64,000 nucleotides of DNA from Actinomycetes bacterium (GTDB taxonomy: Bacteria; Actinomycetota; Actinomycetes; Actinomycetales; Dermatophilaceae). The translations under genes were made by a program, and so were the position numbers. Numbering within the stretch: the stretch's first letter is position 1; every line of letters begins with the position of its first letter. The DNA is taken from assembly GCA_023420415.1 (NCBI GenBank), contig JAEZWF010000014.1:1-64000 (forward strand). Reading direction: 5' to 3'. This document shows, one piece after another, positions 1-10,400 of the stretch. The notes beneath the pieces are model-generated. The model saw only the letters and a list, made by a program, of their open reading frames with translations. It was not told where the DNA came from and did not search any database.

Positions 1-41
1 GTCCGAAGCTCTGGGCTTCGGACCCGGCGCCCCGTGGGGCG
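1..41 (-). terminator. Paired hairpins downstream of sugar ABC operon
   Basis: Read on the minus strand, two hairpins follow the solute-binding-protein gene. GTCCGAAGC (1-9) pairs perfectly with GCTTCGGAC (15-23) around a 5-base loop, and CGCCCC (28-33) can pair with GGGGCG (36-41). No long T tract follows, which is common for actinobacterial terminators. It probably ends the six-gene carbohydrate operon, though genes may continue beyond the window edge. Confidence 0.55.
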
Positions 42-76
42 AGCCTGTACGGCCCGGGGGGGGCTGCGCAGGTGCC

Positions 77-1339
77 CTACTTGAGCAGCGCGTTGACTGC
101 CTTCTGCGCGTCGGCCAGGGCCGCGTCGACGCTCTTGCGCCCGGCCGCGGCAGCGGTGAGCTCCTTGTCGACGGCGTCCTGCATCTCCTGCTGACGCTCG
201 ATCACCGGAGGCAGCACGGTGGCGTCGAGCGAGTCGAACACAGCCTTGCGGTTGGCCGGCTTGCCGGCGTCGAGGTAGGTCGCGAGCTGTGACTCGTCGG
301 CGACCGGCGGGAGCTCCCAGCTGGTCTCGAGCCGCTTCTTCACCATCTCGCTGGAGGACGTGAGGAAGGTGATCCACTTCTGGGCTGCGGCCTGGTTCTT
401 GCTCTTCGCCGAGACGACGGCGCCGTTGGTGAACATCGCCGACGCCTTGGTCTTGTCACCGGGCTCGACCGCGATGTCCCAGTCGAACTTCGCGTCGGCC
501 ATTCCCGAGAACATCCAGATCCCGCTGTGCCACATGGCGAGCTTGCCGCTCTTAAACAGCTTGCTGTCGAAGTCGGGGGTGCCTGCGCCGTCTGCCTCCG
601 TCGGCATGGTCTTACCCGCCTTGGAGACGAGGAAGTTGGCAGCTGCCTTGCCTGCCTCGGAGTCGAACGTGGCCGACTTCTTGTCGGGGCTGAGGAACTC
701 GCCCCCGGCCTGGGCGACCGTCTTGTAGAACTCGAAGAAGGAGATGGGCTGATAGTCGCCCCAGACCTTCTTGCTCTTGTCGGTGAGCTTGGCAGCCGCG
801 GCCTGTTCGTCCTTCCAGGTCCAGTCGGCCGTGGGCTCGGCCACGCCGGCGGCCTTGAACAGGTCCTTGTTGTAGAAGAGGACGACGTTGGAGAAGGACT
901 CCGGCAGGCCGTACTGCTTGCCGTCGGCGGAGAACGCCTTGAGCAGCGAGGGCTTGTACTTGGCGGCGTCGACGTTCTTGAGCTCGGCGAGCGAGCCGTT
1001 CGCCGCGTAGGTCACGAAGTTCTCGTAGTTGAGCTCGAACGCATCGGCCGCAGTGCCGCCCGCGACTGCCGTCTGAAGCTTGGTGAAGTAGTCGTCGTAA
1101 GGGGTGGTCTCGATCTGGACCTTGATGTCGGGGTTCGCCGCCTCGAAGGCCGTCTTGATCGCCTCGAGATCCTTCTCGTGTCCGCCGTTGGCGGAGAAGT
1201 TCATGTACCGGACCGTGGTCGGCCCGCCTGACGAAGCCGCGTCGGTCCTGGTCGCCGAGCCCTGCGAGCAGGCGCCGAGCGCCAGGGTCAGACCGGCCGC
1301 GATGACAGGTGCCACGCTGCGCCTGACGGTGATCTTCAT
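77..1339 (-). CDS. Sugar ABC transporter solute-binding lipoprotein
   Basis: Extracellular substrate-binding protein of a carbohydrate ABC importer (MalE/MsmE-like, family 1), 420 aa. The N-terminus is a lipoprotein signal: basic MKITVRR, a hydrophobic stretch, then the lipobox LGAC with the acylated Cys at residue 24. The rest has the layout of family 1 sugar-binding proteins (an LFYNKDLF motif, a WHSGIWMFSG segment and a helical C-terminus). The ATG at 1339 is preceded by GAAAGGA and is chosen over upstream in-frame codons that overlap the permease gene. It is the last gene of the cluster, about 80 bases after the second permease. No ATPase gene is present, so a shared MsmK-type ATPase is presumably encoded elsewhere. 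The substrate is inferred from the adjacent GH31 enzymes to be an alpha-glucan oligosaccharide or cyclic glucan. Confidence 0.9.
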   Translation of the reverse strand: MKITVRRSVAPVIAAGLTLALGACSQGSATRTDAASSGGPTTVRYMNFSANGGHEKDLEAIKTAFEAANPDIKVQIETTPYDDYFTKLQTAVAGGTAADAFELNYENFVTYAANGSLAELKNVDAAKYKPSLLKAFSADGKQYGLPESFSNVVLFYNKDLFKAAGVAEPTADWTWKDEQAAAAKLTDKSKKVWGDYQPISFFEFYKTVAQAGGEFLSPDKKSATFDSEAGKAAANFLVSKAGKTMPTEADGAGTPDFDSKLFKSGKLAMWHSGIWMFSGMADAKFDWDIAVEPGDKTKASAMFTNGAVVSAKSKNQAAAQKWITFLTSSSEMVKKRLETSWELPPVADESQLATYLDAGKPANRKAVFDSLDATVLPPVIERQQEMQDAVDKELTAAAAGRKSVDAALADAQKAVNALLK

Positions 1340-1419
1340 GGTGTTCCTTTCGGGACCTGCCGTGCGCGGGATCGCGCCCGGTCGGGACTGGAGTGCGGGT
1401 GTGCTGGTGCTGTGGTGGG

Positions 1420-2343
1420 CTACTTGATGCCGGTGTGGGCCACGCCGGCGATGATGTGGCGTTGGGCGAGCAGGTAGACCACCGCGATCGGCAGGATCGA
1501 GAAGACCGACCCGGCCATGACGACGTCCCACTCGGTGGTGAACTGCCCGTGCAGGGTGGCGAGCCCCAGCGGAAGGGTCATGAGCTCCGGCGAGCGGATC
1601 ACGACCAGCGGCCAGAGGAAGCTGTTCCAGCTGCCCATGAACGCGAACACCGCGACGGTGGCCAGGGCGGGCCGGATCAGCGGAAGGATGATCGTGGTGA
1701 AGATGCGCAGGTGACCGGCCCCGTCGATGGTGGCCGCTTCGTCGAGCTCGCGCGGTACCGACTCGACCGCCTGGCGCAGCAGGAACACCCCGAACGCCGA
1801 CGCGATCGACGGAGCGAGCAACGCCATGTAGGTGTCCTGCAGGTTGAGTGCCTTCATCTCGATGAACAGCGGCACCACGAGAACCTGCATCGGCACCATG
1901 AGGGTGGCGAGATAGAGCGCAAAGACGATGTTGCGTCCCTTGAACGGGATCCTGGCGAACCCGTACGCGGCCATCGAGCCCGTGATGAGCTGGAACAGCG
2001 TGGAGGCGACGGCGATCCACAGCGAGTTCACGAGGATGCGCCACATCGGGAGCGTGTCGAGGAGGGTCCGGTATGCCGCGAGCGTCGGGTCCTTCACGAG
2101 CAGCGTCGGCCCGCCGGCGAGGCTGCCCTCGGGGGTGATCGAGGTGATCACAGTCCAGAGGAACGGGAACAGCATCACGACCGCGCCGGCCGCCACCGCG
2201 GCATACCTCAGCACGCTGAGCGGCCGCAGTCGTGACCGTCGGCTTGCAGAGACAGCGACGGGCGACGACGCGCCTGCTGCCGCGCGCGGCGCGGAGTTCA
2301 CAGGGGGCCGAGACGACGTCACCTGCACGTCCAGGTCAGGCAT
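1420..2343 (-). CDS. Carbohydrate ABC transporter permease (MalG/MsmG type)
   Basis: Second membrane subunit of the sugar importer, 307 aa. After a roughly 45-residue polar N-terminus there are about six hydrophobic segments. The EAA loop that contacts the ATPase is clear (EAATIDGAGHLRIFTTIILP), followed by the conserved W-N-SFLWPLVV segment typical of MalG-like CUT1 permeases. The ATG at 2343 is chosen because it overlaps the stop of the upstream permease in ATGCCTGA, a translational-coupling arrangement; a longer frame reaching 2433 would overlap that gene by about 100 bases. It pairs with the MalF-type permease and the lipoprotein to form one CUT1-class importer. Confidence 0.9.
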   Translation of the reverse strand: MPDLDVQVTSSRPPVNSAPRAAAGASSPVAVSASRRSRLRPLSVLRYAAVAAGAVVMLFPFLWTVITSITPEGSLAGGPTLLVKDPTLAAYRTLLDTLPMWRILVNSLWIAVASTLFQLITGSMAAYGFARIPFKGRNIVFALYLATLMVPMQVLVVPLFIEMKALNLQDTYMALLAPSIASAFGVFLLRQAVESVPRELDEAATIDGAGHLRIFTTIILPLIRPALATVAVFAFMGSWNSFLWPLVVIRSPELMTLPLGLATLHGQFTTEWDVVMAGSVFSILPIAVVYLLAQRHIIAGVAHTGIK

Positions 2344-3217
2344 AGTGCACCCACCGTCGCTGACCGCGGATCTGCACCGCGGTGATGAGCAGGATGACGG
2401 CGAACAGGATCCACGAGAGGGCGCTGGCCTCACCGGCCCGGCCGTAGCGGAAGGTCAGGTCGTACACCTGACCCACGACGACCTGGCTGGCTCCCGACGG
2501 TCCGCCGCCGGTCATCACGAAGACCTGGTCGAAGACCTGGAACCCGTTGATGAGCGAGATGACTACGACAAAGAACGTCGACGGCGACAACAGCGGGAGC
2601 GTGATCCGCCAGAACCGTTGCCAGGCGTTCGCGCCGTCAGCGGTCGCAGCCTCGAGGACGTCCTGGGGGATCGCCTGGAGCCCGGCCAGCATGATGACCA
2701 TGACGAAGCCGAGGTCCTTCCACGCCGAGGAGAGGATGACGGCCGGCAGCGCCCACTGGGGGTCTGTCCACCACCCGGGTTGGGGCAACCCGACCGCGCC
2801 GAGCACCGTGTTGACCAGACCGTTAGTGGGGTTGAGCAGCCACTTCCAGACCAGCGCCACGACGACCCACGAGGTCACCACGGGCAGGAAGTACGCGGCC
2901 CGGAAGAATGACCGCCCGGCGAGCTTCTGGTTCAGCGCCAGCGCGAGCCCGAGGCCGCCGGCGAACACCAGCGGCAGGTAACCCGCGCAGTAGAGCAGGG
3001 TGTTCAGGAAGACCTTGTGCGTCTGGGGGTCGGTGAGCAGTGCGCGGTAGTTGGCCAGGCCCACCCACTCCATCGGCGAGATGAGGTTCCACCGGTGCAG
3101 GCTGACCCAGATCGACGACACCATCGGCGCCACCGTGAAGAGCAGGAGCGGCACGGCACTGGGCGCGAGGAACAGCGTCGCCCAGCCAGCCTTCTTCCAC
3201 CCGCTCCGGGCGCTCAT
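2336..3217 (-). CDS. Sugar ABC transporter permease (MalF/MsmF type)
   Basis: First membrane subunit of the CUT1 sugar importer, 293 aa. It begins MSARSGWKK, has a first membrane segment at about residues 14-36, and carries the EAA loop (LEAATADGANAWQRFWRITL) before the last segments. The ATG at 3217 overlaps the stop of the ROK gene as ATGA, so the two are translationally coupled; the open frame continues upstream inside the ROK gene but that extension has no family resemblance. Transporter and repressor therefore share one transcript, which suggests autoregulation by imported sugar. Confidence 0.9.
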   Translation of the reverse strand: MSARSGWKKAGWATLFLAPSAVPLLLFTVAPMVSSIWVSLHRWNLISPMEWVGLANYRALLTDPQTHKVFLNTLLYCAGYLPLVFAGGLGLALALNQKLAGRSFFRAAYFLPVVTSWVVVALVWKWLLNPTNGLVNTVLGAVGLPQPGWWTDPQWALPAVILSSAWKDLGFVMVIMLAGLQAIPQDVLEAATADGANAWQRFWRITLPLLSPSTFFVVVISLINGFQVFDQVFVMTGGGPSGASQVVVGQVYDLTFRYGRAGEASALSWILFAVILLITAVQIRGQRRWVHYA

Positions 3218-4428
3218 GACGCCCCGACCCCGGCGACGGCCTGCAGCCGCGCGCGGACCAGCGCGCCCTGACTGCCCGGCGTGCTCGCGTCGAACGACGA
3301 GGCCAGCACCAGACAGGCAGCGCCAACAGCCCACTGCGTCTCGGTCCAGGATTCCGTCACGCACCGGATACCGCGACGGGCCGGCATGAGCTGGCGGCGG
3401 AAGGACTCTTCGAACCCGCCCTGCCAGAAGCTCCACTCGCTCATGCCCTCGCCCATGAGCACGAGCAGCTCGGGGTCGACCGTGTGCACGACACCGGCGA
3501 GTGCCCGCCCGAGCAGATGTCCCGCGCGGCGGTACACCTCCAGCGCGCGCTCGTCACCGCGGCGCGCGGCTGCGGCTAGGTCGCCCACGTCGTCGCCCTC
3601 GCCGAGCACGCCGACTGCTCGGGCAGACTCCAGGAGGCCGCTCGCGCCGATGTGTGCCTCGAGGCACCCGACGTTCCCGCAGCCGCACCGAGGCCCGTCG
3701 TCACTGACGGGGATGTGCCCGATCTCCCCGGCCCCTCCGTGCGCCCCTCGGGTCACCGCACCGTTGGTCACGATGCCGCAGCCCACGCCTCGCCCGATGG
3801 TGATCACCAGGTAGGAGGCGTGCTCGCGGCCGATGCCGTACACGCTCTCGGCCGCAGCCAGCGTGTTGACGTCGTTGTCGACCAGCACCGGGACACCCAA
3901 GGCGTCACGCAGTCGCTGACCGACGGGCGCCCGGCTCCAGCCCAGCGTGGGCGCGTCGACGACTCCGGAGGCTTGCGAGTCGACCGCGCCGGGGAGCCCG
4001 ACCCCGACCCCGAGCAGGTGCCCGTCGTGGGACTCGACCGCGCCCTGGAGGATCTCGCAGAGCGCGTCCAGGGCGGCCGGGTGAGCGGGGTCGAACGGCA
4101 CCTCGGCCGAAGAGCGCACCGTGCCGTCGAGGTCGACCGAGACCAGGGCGACGTGGTCGGCCGTGACCTTGGCTCCGATCGCTCCGCCGGCGGACCGGAC
4201 CAGACCCAGGAGCCTCGCGGGCCGACCGCCCTGGCTCGGCACCGAGTCGAGCTCGGTGACCAGCTCGCGCGCGAGTAGCTCCTTGGTCGTCTGGGTCACC
4301 GTCGCCGGACTCACCCCCAGGGACCGTGCGATCTCAGCCCGCGAGCTGGGGCCGCGGGTCCCGAGCAGCCCCAGGGTTGCGGCGCGTACCAGGTCACCCC
4401 TGGCAGCGATCTGACCCTTCTGCGACAT
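3214..4428 (-). CDS. ROK-family transcriptional repressor
   Basis: NagC/XylR/Mlc-type regulator, 404 aa. Residues about 15-75 form a winged helix-turn-helix (SRAEIARSLGVSPATVTQTT). The C-terminal ROK sugar-kinase-like fold includes the phosphate-binding region GVGVGLPGAVD, an ALGVPVLVDNDVN segment and the zinc-binding motif CGCGNVGCLEA. With both an HTH and a ROK fold it is a regulator rather than a glucokinase. It lies between the GH31 genes and the permeases on the same strand, so it most likely senses the sugar made by the GH31 enzymes and represses this cluster. The AT-rich segments just upstream of it and upstream of the first GH31 gene share CTAAATTTA and are the best operator candidates. 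Confidence 0.9.
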   Translation of the reverse strand: MSQKGQIAARGDLVRAATLGLLGTRGPSSRAEIARSLGVSPATVTQTTKELLARELVTELDSVPSQGGRPARLLGLVRSAGGAIGAKVTADHVALVSVDLDGTVRSSAEVPFDPAHPAALDALCEILQGAVESHDGHLLGVGVGLPGAVDSQASGVVDAPTLGWSRAPVGQRLRDALGVPVLVDNDVNTLAAAESVYGIGREHASYLVITIGRGVGCGIVTNGAVTRGAHGGAGEIGHIPVSDDGPRCGCGNVGCLEAHIGASGLLESARAVGVLGEGDDVGDLAAAARRGDERALEVYRRAGHLLGRALAGVVHTVDPELLVLMGEGMSEWSFWQGGFEESFRRQLMPARRGIRCVTESWTETQWAVGAACLVLASSFDASTPGSQGALVRARLQAVAGVGAS

Positions 4429-4444
4429 CGGCGGCGCACCCTTT

Positions 4445-4475
4445 GTTCGGAACTAAATTTAAGAGGAACTTAAGG
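4445..4475 (-). promoter_or_regulatory. Putative ROK operator/promoter upstream of ROK gene
   Basis: A very AT-rich patch in a 70% GC background lies between the CBM20-bearing GH31 gene and the ROK start. It contains the palindrome GTTCGGAAC (4445-4453), the core CTAAATTTA (4453-4461) and a repeated GGAACT (4449-4454 and 4465-4470) followed by TTAAG. The CTAAATTTA core recurs at 10840-10848 upstream of the first GH31 gene. Operator function is inferred from composition, symmetry and recurrence. Confidence 0.5.
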
Positions 4476-4546
4476 GTGCGTCGCAGCGGAGTCAAGGGTT
4501 TCGCGCCGGTTGGCCAGGATCTGTGTTCCACCGCCCCTGGTTCTGG

Positions 4547-7471
4547 TCAGAAGCCTCCGCTGGTGCCTGACCCGGCCCCGGTGGCAGGAGTCGTGAACGT
4601 GGTGTTCGACCCGGGTTGCCACTGGTCGGCGGTGTCGGGGTAGTTCGCCTCCTGCCGCTTGATGCACTTCCACTCCACAGCGGTGTTCGGCGGAAGGTTC
4701 CCGATGGTGCCGGTCCAGGTCGGGTATGCCGTCGGGTTCAGCTTGACGGCGCTGGCGACCGACCACAATCCCAGCTGGGGAACGCTGCCCACGGCATACA
4801 CGGACTGACCGGAGGTCGTGGTCCCGTTGGTGCAGGTGAAGGTCTGCGTGACCGGTGCCTGACCGACGGTGAAGGCAAACGTCTTCGCGGAGGTAACCGA
4901 CACCGACGCCGACTTGGCGACCACGAGGTTGCCGCCGGCGTTGTACCAGCCGCTCGAGGCCGCATCGAAGGCCGCCTTGGTGGGGTGCTGCGTCAGGGCC
5001 GCCCCGTTCAGGGTGACGCTTGACGCTTGCGTGTCGGTGACGAGCTCGATGACGTTCGGGCGGCTGGCCGGCGCCCCCGGATAGGTTCCGGTGGACGCGG
5101 CCACCGTGACGGTGGCGGTGTTGCCGCTACGACTCTGGCTGAGGACGGTGGTGCGCTTGGCACCGGTCTTGTATCCGGTGGTGGCGCCGTCGTCTTCGGC
5201 CAGGGTGAAGGAGCTGGGCGCCGGGTCGGAGTAGACCCGGGCGATGAGCTCGGGGCGGGTCGTGCCGTCGGTGCGCTTGCCCACGGCATTCATCGTCTTG
5301 TCGTCCACGAACATCTTGGGCAAGATCGCGCCGGCCCGTGCGTACGTGGGCAGCTGGAAAGCGCCGTTCACCCACAGCGGCACGTCGTTCACCCACTGGC
5401 CGGTGCTCACCGTCTTCTTGTTGGTGCGGTAGTCGAACCAGGTGCCGGCGGGCAGATACATGTTGCGCTGGCGCTGGCCCGCTCCGGCTACGACTCCGAC
5501 CAGCAGGTCTCGGCCGATGAGCTTCTCGTGGCCCATTTCCCGAACGTTCGGGTCGTTCTGGTAGTAGTACACCAGCGGCGGCACGAGGGGCTCCCCGGAC
5601 GTGTTCGCCCGGTGGGCGAGGGAGTAGTAGTACGGAGTGAGCTCGTAGCGCTGGCGCAGATTGGCGAGGTTGCTGGGAACGTCGCCGATCTTGTCGGGCG
5701 CCGTCTTGGCGCAGTTGCAGAGGTTTTCCGTGTGCGGTCGGACCGGGACGTCGAACCAGGCGGAGTTGGCGAACCACTGGGTGTAGAGCTCGTTTAGGTC
5801 GCTGTTGAGCATCTCCCGACGGAAGCCGCCGACGTCGGAGCCGTAGTAGTCGATGCCGGACATCGACATGTGCATCTGGGCGTTCTGCTGCTGGGCGAGG
5901 GCGGTGAGCTTGCTGCCGATGTCCCCCGACCACATCGCAGTGCCGGTGCGCTGTATGCCGGCCGCGCCGGAACGAGCGAGCATGAAGGGTCGCTGTGTGC
6001 TGCCGGCATCCGCGTAACCCTTGGCGATGCTGCTGGCCCACTGCAGGTTGTACAGGTTGTGGTAGTCGGCATGGGCGTTCTTGCCGGGTACCGTCCCGAC
6101 TGTCCAGTCGGACCCGTCATACATCTCGGGCTCGCCCAGATCGAGCCAGTGCCCGCCCACGCCGGCGTTGACCAGCGGCTGACGCTTGAGTGTGTGCCAG
6201 TACGCGCCGGCCGACGGCTGAGTCCAGTCGATCATGCCGCCTCGACCCCACCAGTCGTTGCCGGTGAGGTAGACCGGTGCGCAGGTCGAGCACCCCGCGC
6301 GCACGAGATATCCCCGGCTCGCCAGATCGGCGTGTTCGTTCAGGCCTTTGCCGATGTATGACTCCTCGATCGGGATGACCCCGATCCCTTCGGTGGACTT
6401 GTACGAGGCGATCTTCGAGACCGGGTTGGGGAAGTTGCTGGCGTCCCAGGAGAGGGTGCCCATCCGGGTGTTGTCCGACCCGGCGGTGACACCGCCGAAC
6501 CAGTTGACGTCGAGCATGACGCCGTCGACGGGGAACTTTGCTGCTCGCAGGCTTGCGAGGGTGCTGTCCACTTCGGCCCAGTTGTCGTAGCCGAACTCAG
6601 AGTTCCAGAGGCCAAACATCTTCTGCGGAGGAACCGGGGGGCGGCCGGTCAGCTCCAGGTAGTCCGAACGCAGGTCGGGCAGGTCCGGCCCGCTCATGAC
6701 GTACCAGCGCAGTTGGTCGCCGAAGGTGTCGACGGTCCAGGGGTCCCCGGTGAGGTCCCACTGCTGCTTGTAGACCTGGTCGAGGAACAGTCCGTAGTTG
6801 GCGTAGTTGGCTCCAACAGCGAAGAGGACCGGGATCTGGGTGTTGCCGACGGGTCCGTTGTCGGTGTCGTAGACCATGGCGTTGCCGTAGTTTCCGCCGG
6901 GTGTCCGGGTGCGGCCGACCAAATCACCGTCAGCGCTGCCGCCCATGAGGAACTGCTGCCCCAGGCCGTAGGCGTTCTGCATCGAGGACTTGGTGATCGT
7001 CAGCCCCTTCCACGCCTGCGTCAGGTTGCGTGGGCAGGTCGTGTTGAGCAGCAGCGACGGCGACCTGGTCGTGTCGTACGTCGTGGCGCACAGCGTCGCG
7101 GTGTCGACGACGACCTGCAACCCGGGCGTCGTCAGTGTGCCACCGCTCTGGGTGAGGCTGGTCGGGCCAGGGTAGTCACTCTTGGACACCTGTGGGCTCG
7201 TGTAGATGGCGGCCCCGGCGCCGGGACCGGAGCCCGCGCCGAGCTCAAAATGGACCAGGTCATTGTCGAGGAACTCGACGACCAGGTAGCTGCCGCCTGA
7301 GGTGAACTGGACCCGCTGGACGGCGGCTTGGGCGGCCGGTGAGGTCGCGAGCACCATGCCGGCGGTGGCGACCACCGTGGCGAGGAGGACGGTTGCGCTG
7401 CGACGGAGCCTGAGTGCGCGGTGTGGATGCCGGGACATCCGGCCGATGGCCGGGAGCTGAGTCGTCGTCAT
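4547..7471 (-). CDS. Secreted GH31 glucosidase/transglucosidase with C-terminal CBM20
   Basis: Glycoside hydrolase family 31 enzyme acting outside the cell on alpha-glucans, 974 aa. A Sec signal peptide spans about residues 1-49 (basic start, then a hydrophobic run ending SPAAQAA). The catalytic TIM barrel covers about 285-630. The nucleophile is predicted to be D444 in HWLDLGEP and the acid/base D517 in MWSGD; GSDVGGF follows at 544-550. A beta-sandwich region runs to about 850, and residues about 876-962 resemble a CBM20 starch-binding module (VYAVGSVPQLGLW, AVEWKCIKR, WQPGSNTTF). The start at 7471 overlaps the stop of the upstream GH31 gene as ATGA. The pairing with a second GH31, importer genes and a ROK repressor resembles the cycloalternan (cyclic tetrasaccharide) system, where one GH31 is a 6-alpha-glucosyltransferase; that assignment is inference, and plain alpha-glucosidase is the alternative. 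Confidence 0.88.
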   Translation of the reverse strand: MTTTQLPAIGRMSRHPHRALRLRRSATVLLATVVATAGMVLATSPAAQAAVQRVQFTSGGSYLVVEFLDNDLVHFELGAGSGPGAGAAIYTSPQVSKSDYPGPTSLTQSGGTLTTPGLQVVVDTATLCATTYDTTRSPSLLLNTTCPRNLTQAWKGLTITKSSMQNAYGLGQQFLMGGSADGDLVGRTRTPGGNYGNAMVYDTDNGPVGNTQIPVLFAVGANYANYGLFLDQVYKQQWDLTGDPWTVDTFGDQLRWYVMSGPDLPDLRSDYLELTGRPPVPPQKMFGLWNSEFGYDNWAEVDSTLASLRAAKFPVDGVMLDVNWFGGVTAGSDNTRMGTLSWDASNFPNPVSKIASYKSTEGIGVIPIEESYIGKGLNEHADLASRGYLVRAGCSTCAPVYLTGNDWWGRGGMIDWTQPSAGAYWHTLKRQPLVNAGVGGHWLDLGEPEMYDGSDWTVGTVPGKNAHADYHNLYNLQWASSIAKGYADAGSTQRPFMLARSGAAGIQRTGTAMWSGDIGSKLTALAQQQNAQMHMSMSGIDYYGSDVGGFRREMLNSDLNELYTQWFANSAWFDVPVRPHTENLCNCAKTAPDKIGDVPSNLANLRQRYELTPYYYSLAHRANTSGEPLVPPLVYYYQNDPNVREMGHEKLIGRDLLVGVVAGAGQRQRNMYLPAGTWFDYRTNKKTVSTGQWVNDVPLWVNGAFQLPTYARAGAILPKMFVDDKTMNAVGKRTDGTTRPELIARVYSDPAPSSFTLAEDDGATTGYKTGAKRTTVLSQSRSGNTATVTVAASTGTYPGAPASRPNVIELVTDTQASSVTLNGAALTQHPTKAAFDAASSGWYNAGGNLVVAKSASVSVTSAKTFAFTVGQAPVTQTFTCTNGTTTSGQSVYAVGSVPQLGLWSVASAVKLNPTAYPTWTGTIGNLPPNTAVEWKCIKRQEANYPDTADQWQPGSNTTFTTPATGAGSGTSGGF

Positions 7472-10400
7472 GGCCTTGCCACCACCAGGTTGTCGTAGTT
7501 GATGCCGGTGCTGTTGCCGTTCGCGTATGACAGCGTCACAGCGTGCTTCCCGCTGGTCAGGCTGGTCGTGATGCTCGCGGTGCCCCAGGTGCCCCAGTCG
7601 GTGGTGGGAGGCAGCGTCAGCGTGCCGATCGTGGTGCCGTCCACGACGACAGCGCGCGTGGCCGGTGCACCGGAACCGTTGGAGTACCTGAACTTCAGGG
7701 TGTGGTTGCCGGTGGCCTCGGCGTTGACGTCGACGGAGACGGCATCGCCCGCGGTCTCGAAACCGTCGACGAAACCGGTGCCGGTGTAGCCGGGGTGGTT
7801 GGTGTTGGTGCTGGTGCCCACTGCGGTCCCGAACTCTGCCTCGTAGCCGGCCTTGTCGACGCCGCTGAGGACCACTGTGCGGGCACCCGTAGCGCTGGCG
7901 AGCTTGACGTGCGTCAGCTGCTGAACGGGGTCCCAGTACCACCCGGTGGTGGCCGCAGCCAGCGCGCTGATCGAGGAGTACCGCGTGAGGGCCGCACCGC
8001 CGACGGTCACACCAGTCGGCGCCGTACTGGCCACCTGGAGGGTGGACTTGGTGGTGAGCGCCGGAACGCTGAGACTGACCTGGTGTCCGGCCCAGTTCTC
8101 GGTCGAGGTCACGGTGCGTGACACGCCTGCGGCGTCGTCGTAGTAGTCGTAGGACGTGGTCGCAGATGGGTACACGCGGAATACCAGGTTCGTGTAGTCG
8201 GTGACGCCGTTGCTGATCGTTCCGCCAAGCTCGTAGTTGGCATTGAGGTTGAGCGGAATGATGGCTCCGGCCTTGGCGTACACCGGGATGGTGTCGGTGC
8301 CCGCGTTGTAGGTCTTCGTGCCGGCGCCAGTAGCCCGGCCACCGTTCCAGAAGTCGTACCACTCGCCTGCGGGGAGGTAGACGTTCTTGGACGTGGCCCC
8401 TTGGGTCGTGATCGGAGCCACGAGGAGCTGGCGTCCGAACATGTACTGCTGGTCCTGCGCGCCAGCCGTGGCATCGCCCGGGTAGGCGATTCCCATGGCC
8501 TGCATCATCGGCAGCCCGGAGTCGGCGGCCTTCTTCGCCTCGGTGTAGAGGTAAGGGACGAGGTTCATCCGGGTGTTCGCGAACTTGGCGAACGTGGGAA
8601 CGACCGACGTGTCGCCGGTGCGAGCCTGGACGTTCCACGGCGTGCGCGCCTCAGAAGTAGAGGGGTTCGCCTTCTCCGAGTGGTACTGCATGATCGGGGA
8701 GAACGTCGCCTGCGCCGCCGAGCGGAGGTACAGCTCACTCGTGGGGAAGCTGCCGGTGAATCCGGCCATGTCCCACGCCCAGAACGGTACCCCGGACTGT
8801 CCGGCCGAGATGCCGGCCTTCACGGCCTGCTGGAACGCCGAGAACGTCGACGCCTGGTCGCCGGCCCAGAAGATCGAGTTCTGCTGGGCACCGGAGGTAC
8901 CGGCCCGGCTGAACAGCACGCCCTTGCCTGCGGTCTTGGACGACACGAAGCCGGAGTAGGCGCGGGTGTACTCGTTCGGGTAGGCGTTGTGCATCTCGTC
9001 GCCCTTGCGGCCGTCGCTGACGGTGAGGTTGCGCCCGAACAGCGACTCGCTGCCGTCGGTCTTGAACCCGTCGATGCCGATGTCGTCGAAGAGGTAGGCG
9101 CGCTTGCTCATCCACCAGTTCGTCGCTGCTGCGTTGGTGAAGTCCGGCACCGTGCTGTCGCCGAACCACTGCCCGGAGGGGATTCGGTAAGGGGCACCCG
9201 AGCCGTCACCGACGAGGTAACCCTGCTGCGCGGCATACGTGCGGTCGTTGACGTGCTGCTGCGGTGCCGTGGAGGGATTGGTGTCGAAGTTCTCCTTCAG
9301 AACCGGTATCTGCCACAGCACCACCTTGATGCCCTGGTTGTGCGCGGCCGCAACCATCGCCTTGGGATCTCGCCACGCGCCCCCTGCGGGGAAGGTGAGG
9401 TCGGCGTAGGTGAGGGCGCTGCCGCCCGGCTTGGGCGTGTACGTCGCGCCGTGCCAGAGGTAGAAGGTCGCTTCGTCACTCCACTGCTCGAGCACCATGG
9501 CGCTGTGCGGGATGCCGGTGCTGTTCACTTTCGCGAGCTCGGCCTCGACCTCGGCCTGGGTGTTCCACTCGTTGGCCGACATCCACAGCCCGAACGCCCA
9601 CTTCGGCGGCAGCTTCGGCCGACCGGCCGTGGCGGTGTACGCGTCGAGGATCTCCGCCGGTGTCCCCGTGAAGAAGTAGTAGTCCATCGTGGAACCCGGG
9701 GCACCGCTGGTGTCGACGGTGAAGCCGGCCATGTCGGTGCGTGCCGTTCCCAGGTTGAACACCGAGTACCGCGTACTCGGGACGTAGATGCCGTACCCGG
9801 CCGAGTTGGTGAAGAACGGCACGGAAAGGTAGGTCCGTTTGGTCGGTCCCTGATCCTGGTACTGGTTGTAGACGTAGTTGTGGACATCGTTGCCGCGCTG
9901 GTTGGTCTGGTCGTACCTCTCCCCCAGGCCTTCGATCCGCTCACCGGCGGGTGTGAGCCAATGGTCCTCGATCTTGGTGACCGTGCTGGAGCCGTCGCTG
10001 GCCCACCCGATGTTGCGGAACGCTGCCGGGTCGTACTGCCGCGAGATCAGCGTCGTCCCGTCAGCCTTGTAAACCGACACGCGGTACGGCGTCTTCTGGA
10101 TCTTCACCTGCAGCTTCGACGTTGCCACAGTCAGCGTGGAGGCGCTGTCCGTCACGGTGTACGACGATCCTCCGCTGATGTTCAACCCTGCGCCCTGGGG
10201 AGCAACTTGGACGTGGAACCGATCCACTCCCGGGAAGGCGAACCGAATTTTGGGGCTGAAGGTGCCGGACCCGGTGTCCGTCGTCGACACGTCTACGGAG
10301 GTGCCGTTGTTCGTAAACCCAGTGACGTTGCCCGTACCACTCCACGAGGTCGTCGTGAAGCTGAACGGCCCGACCTGACGCGCACCCCCTCCGTCGACGT

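Noticed and set aside
4547..8638. One 1363-residue protein covering the CBM20 GH31 enzyme plus extra N-terminal sequence
   Set aside because: The extra 389 residues are out of frame within the other GH31 gene. The real start is the coupled ATG at 7471 followed by a signal peptide.
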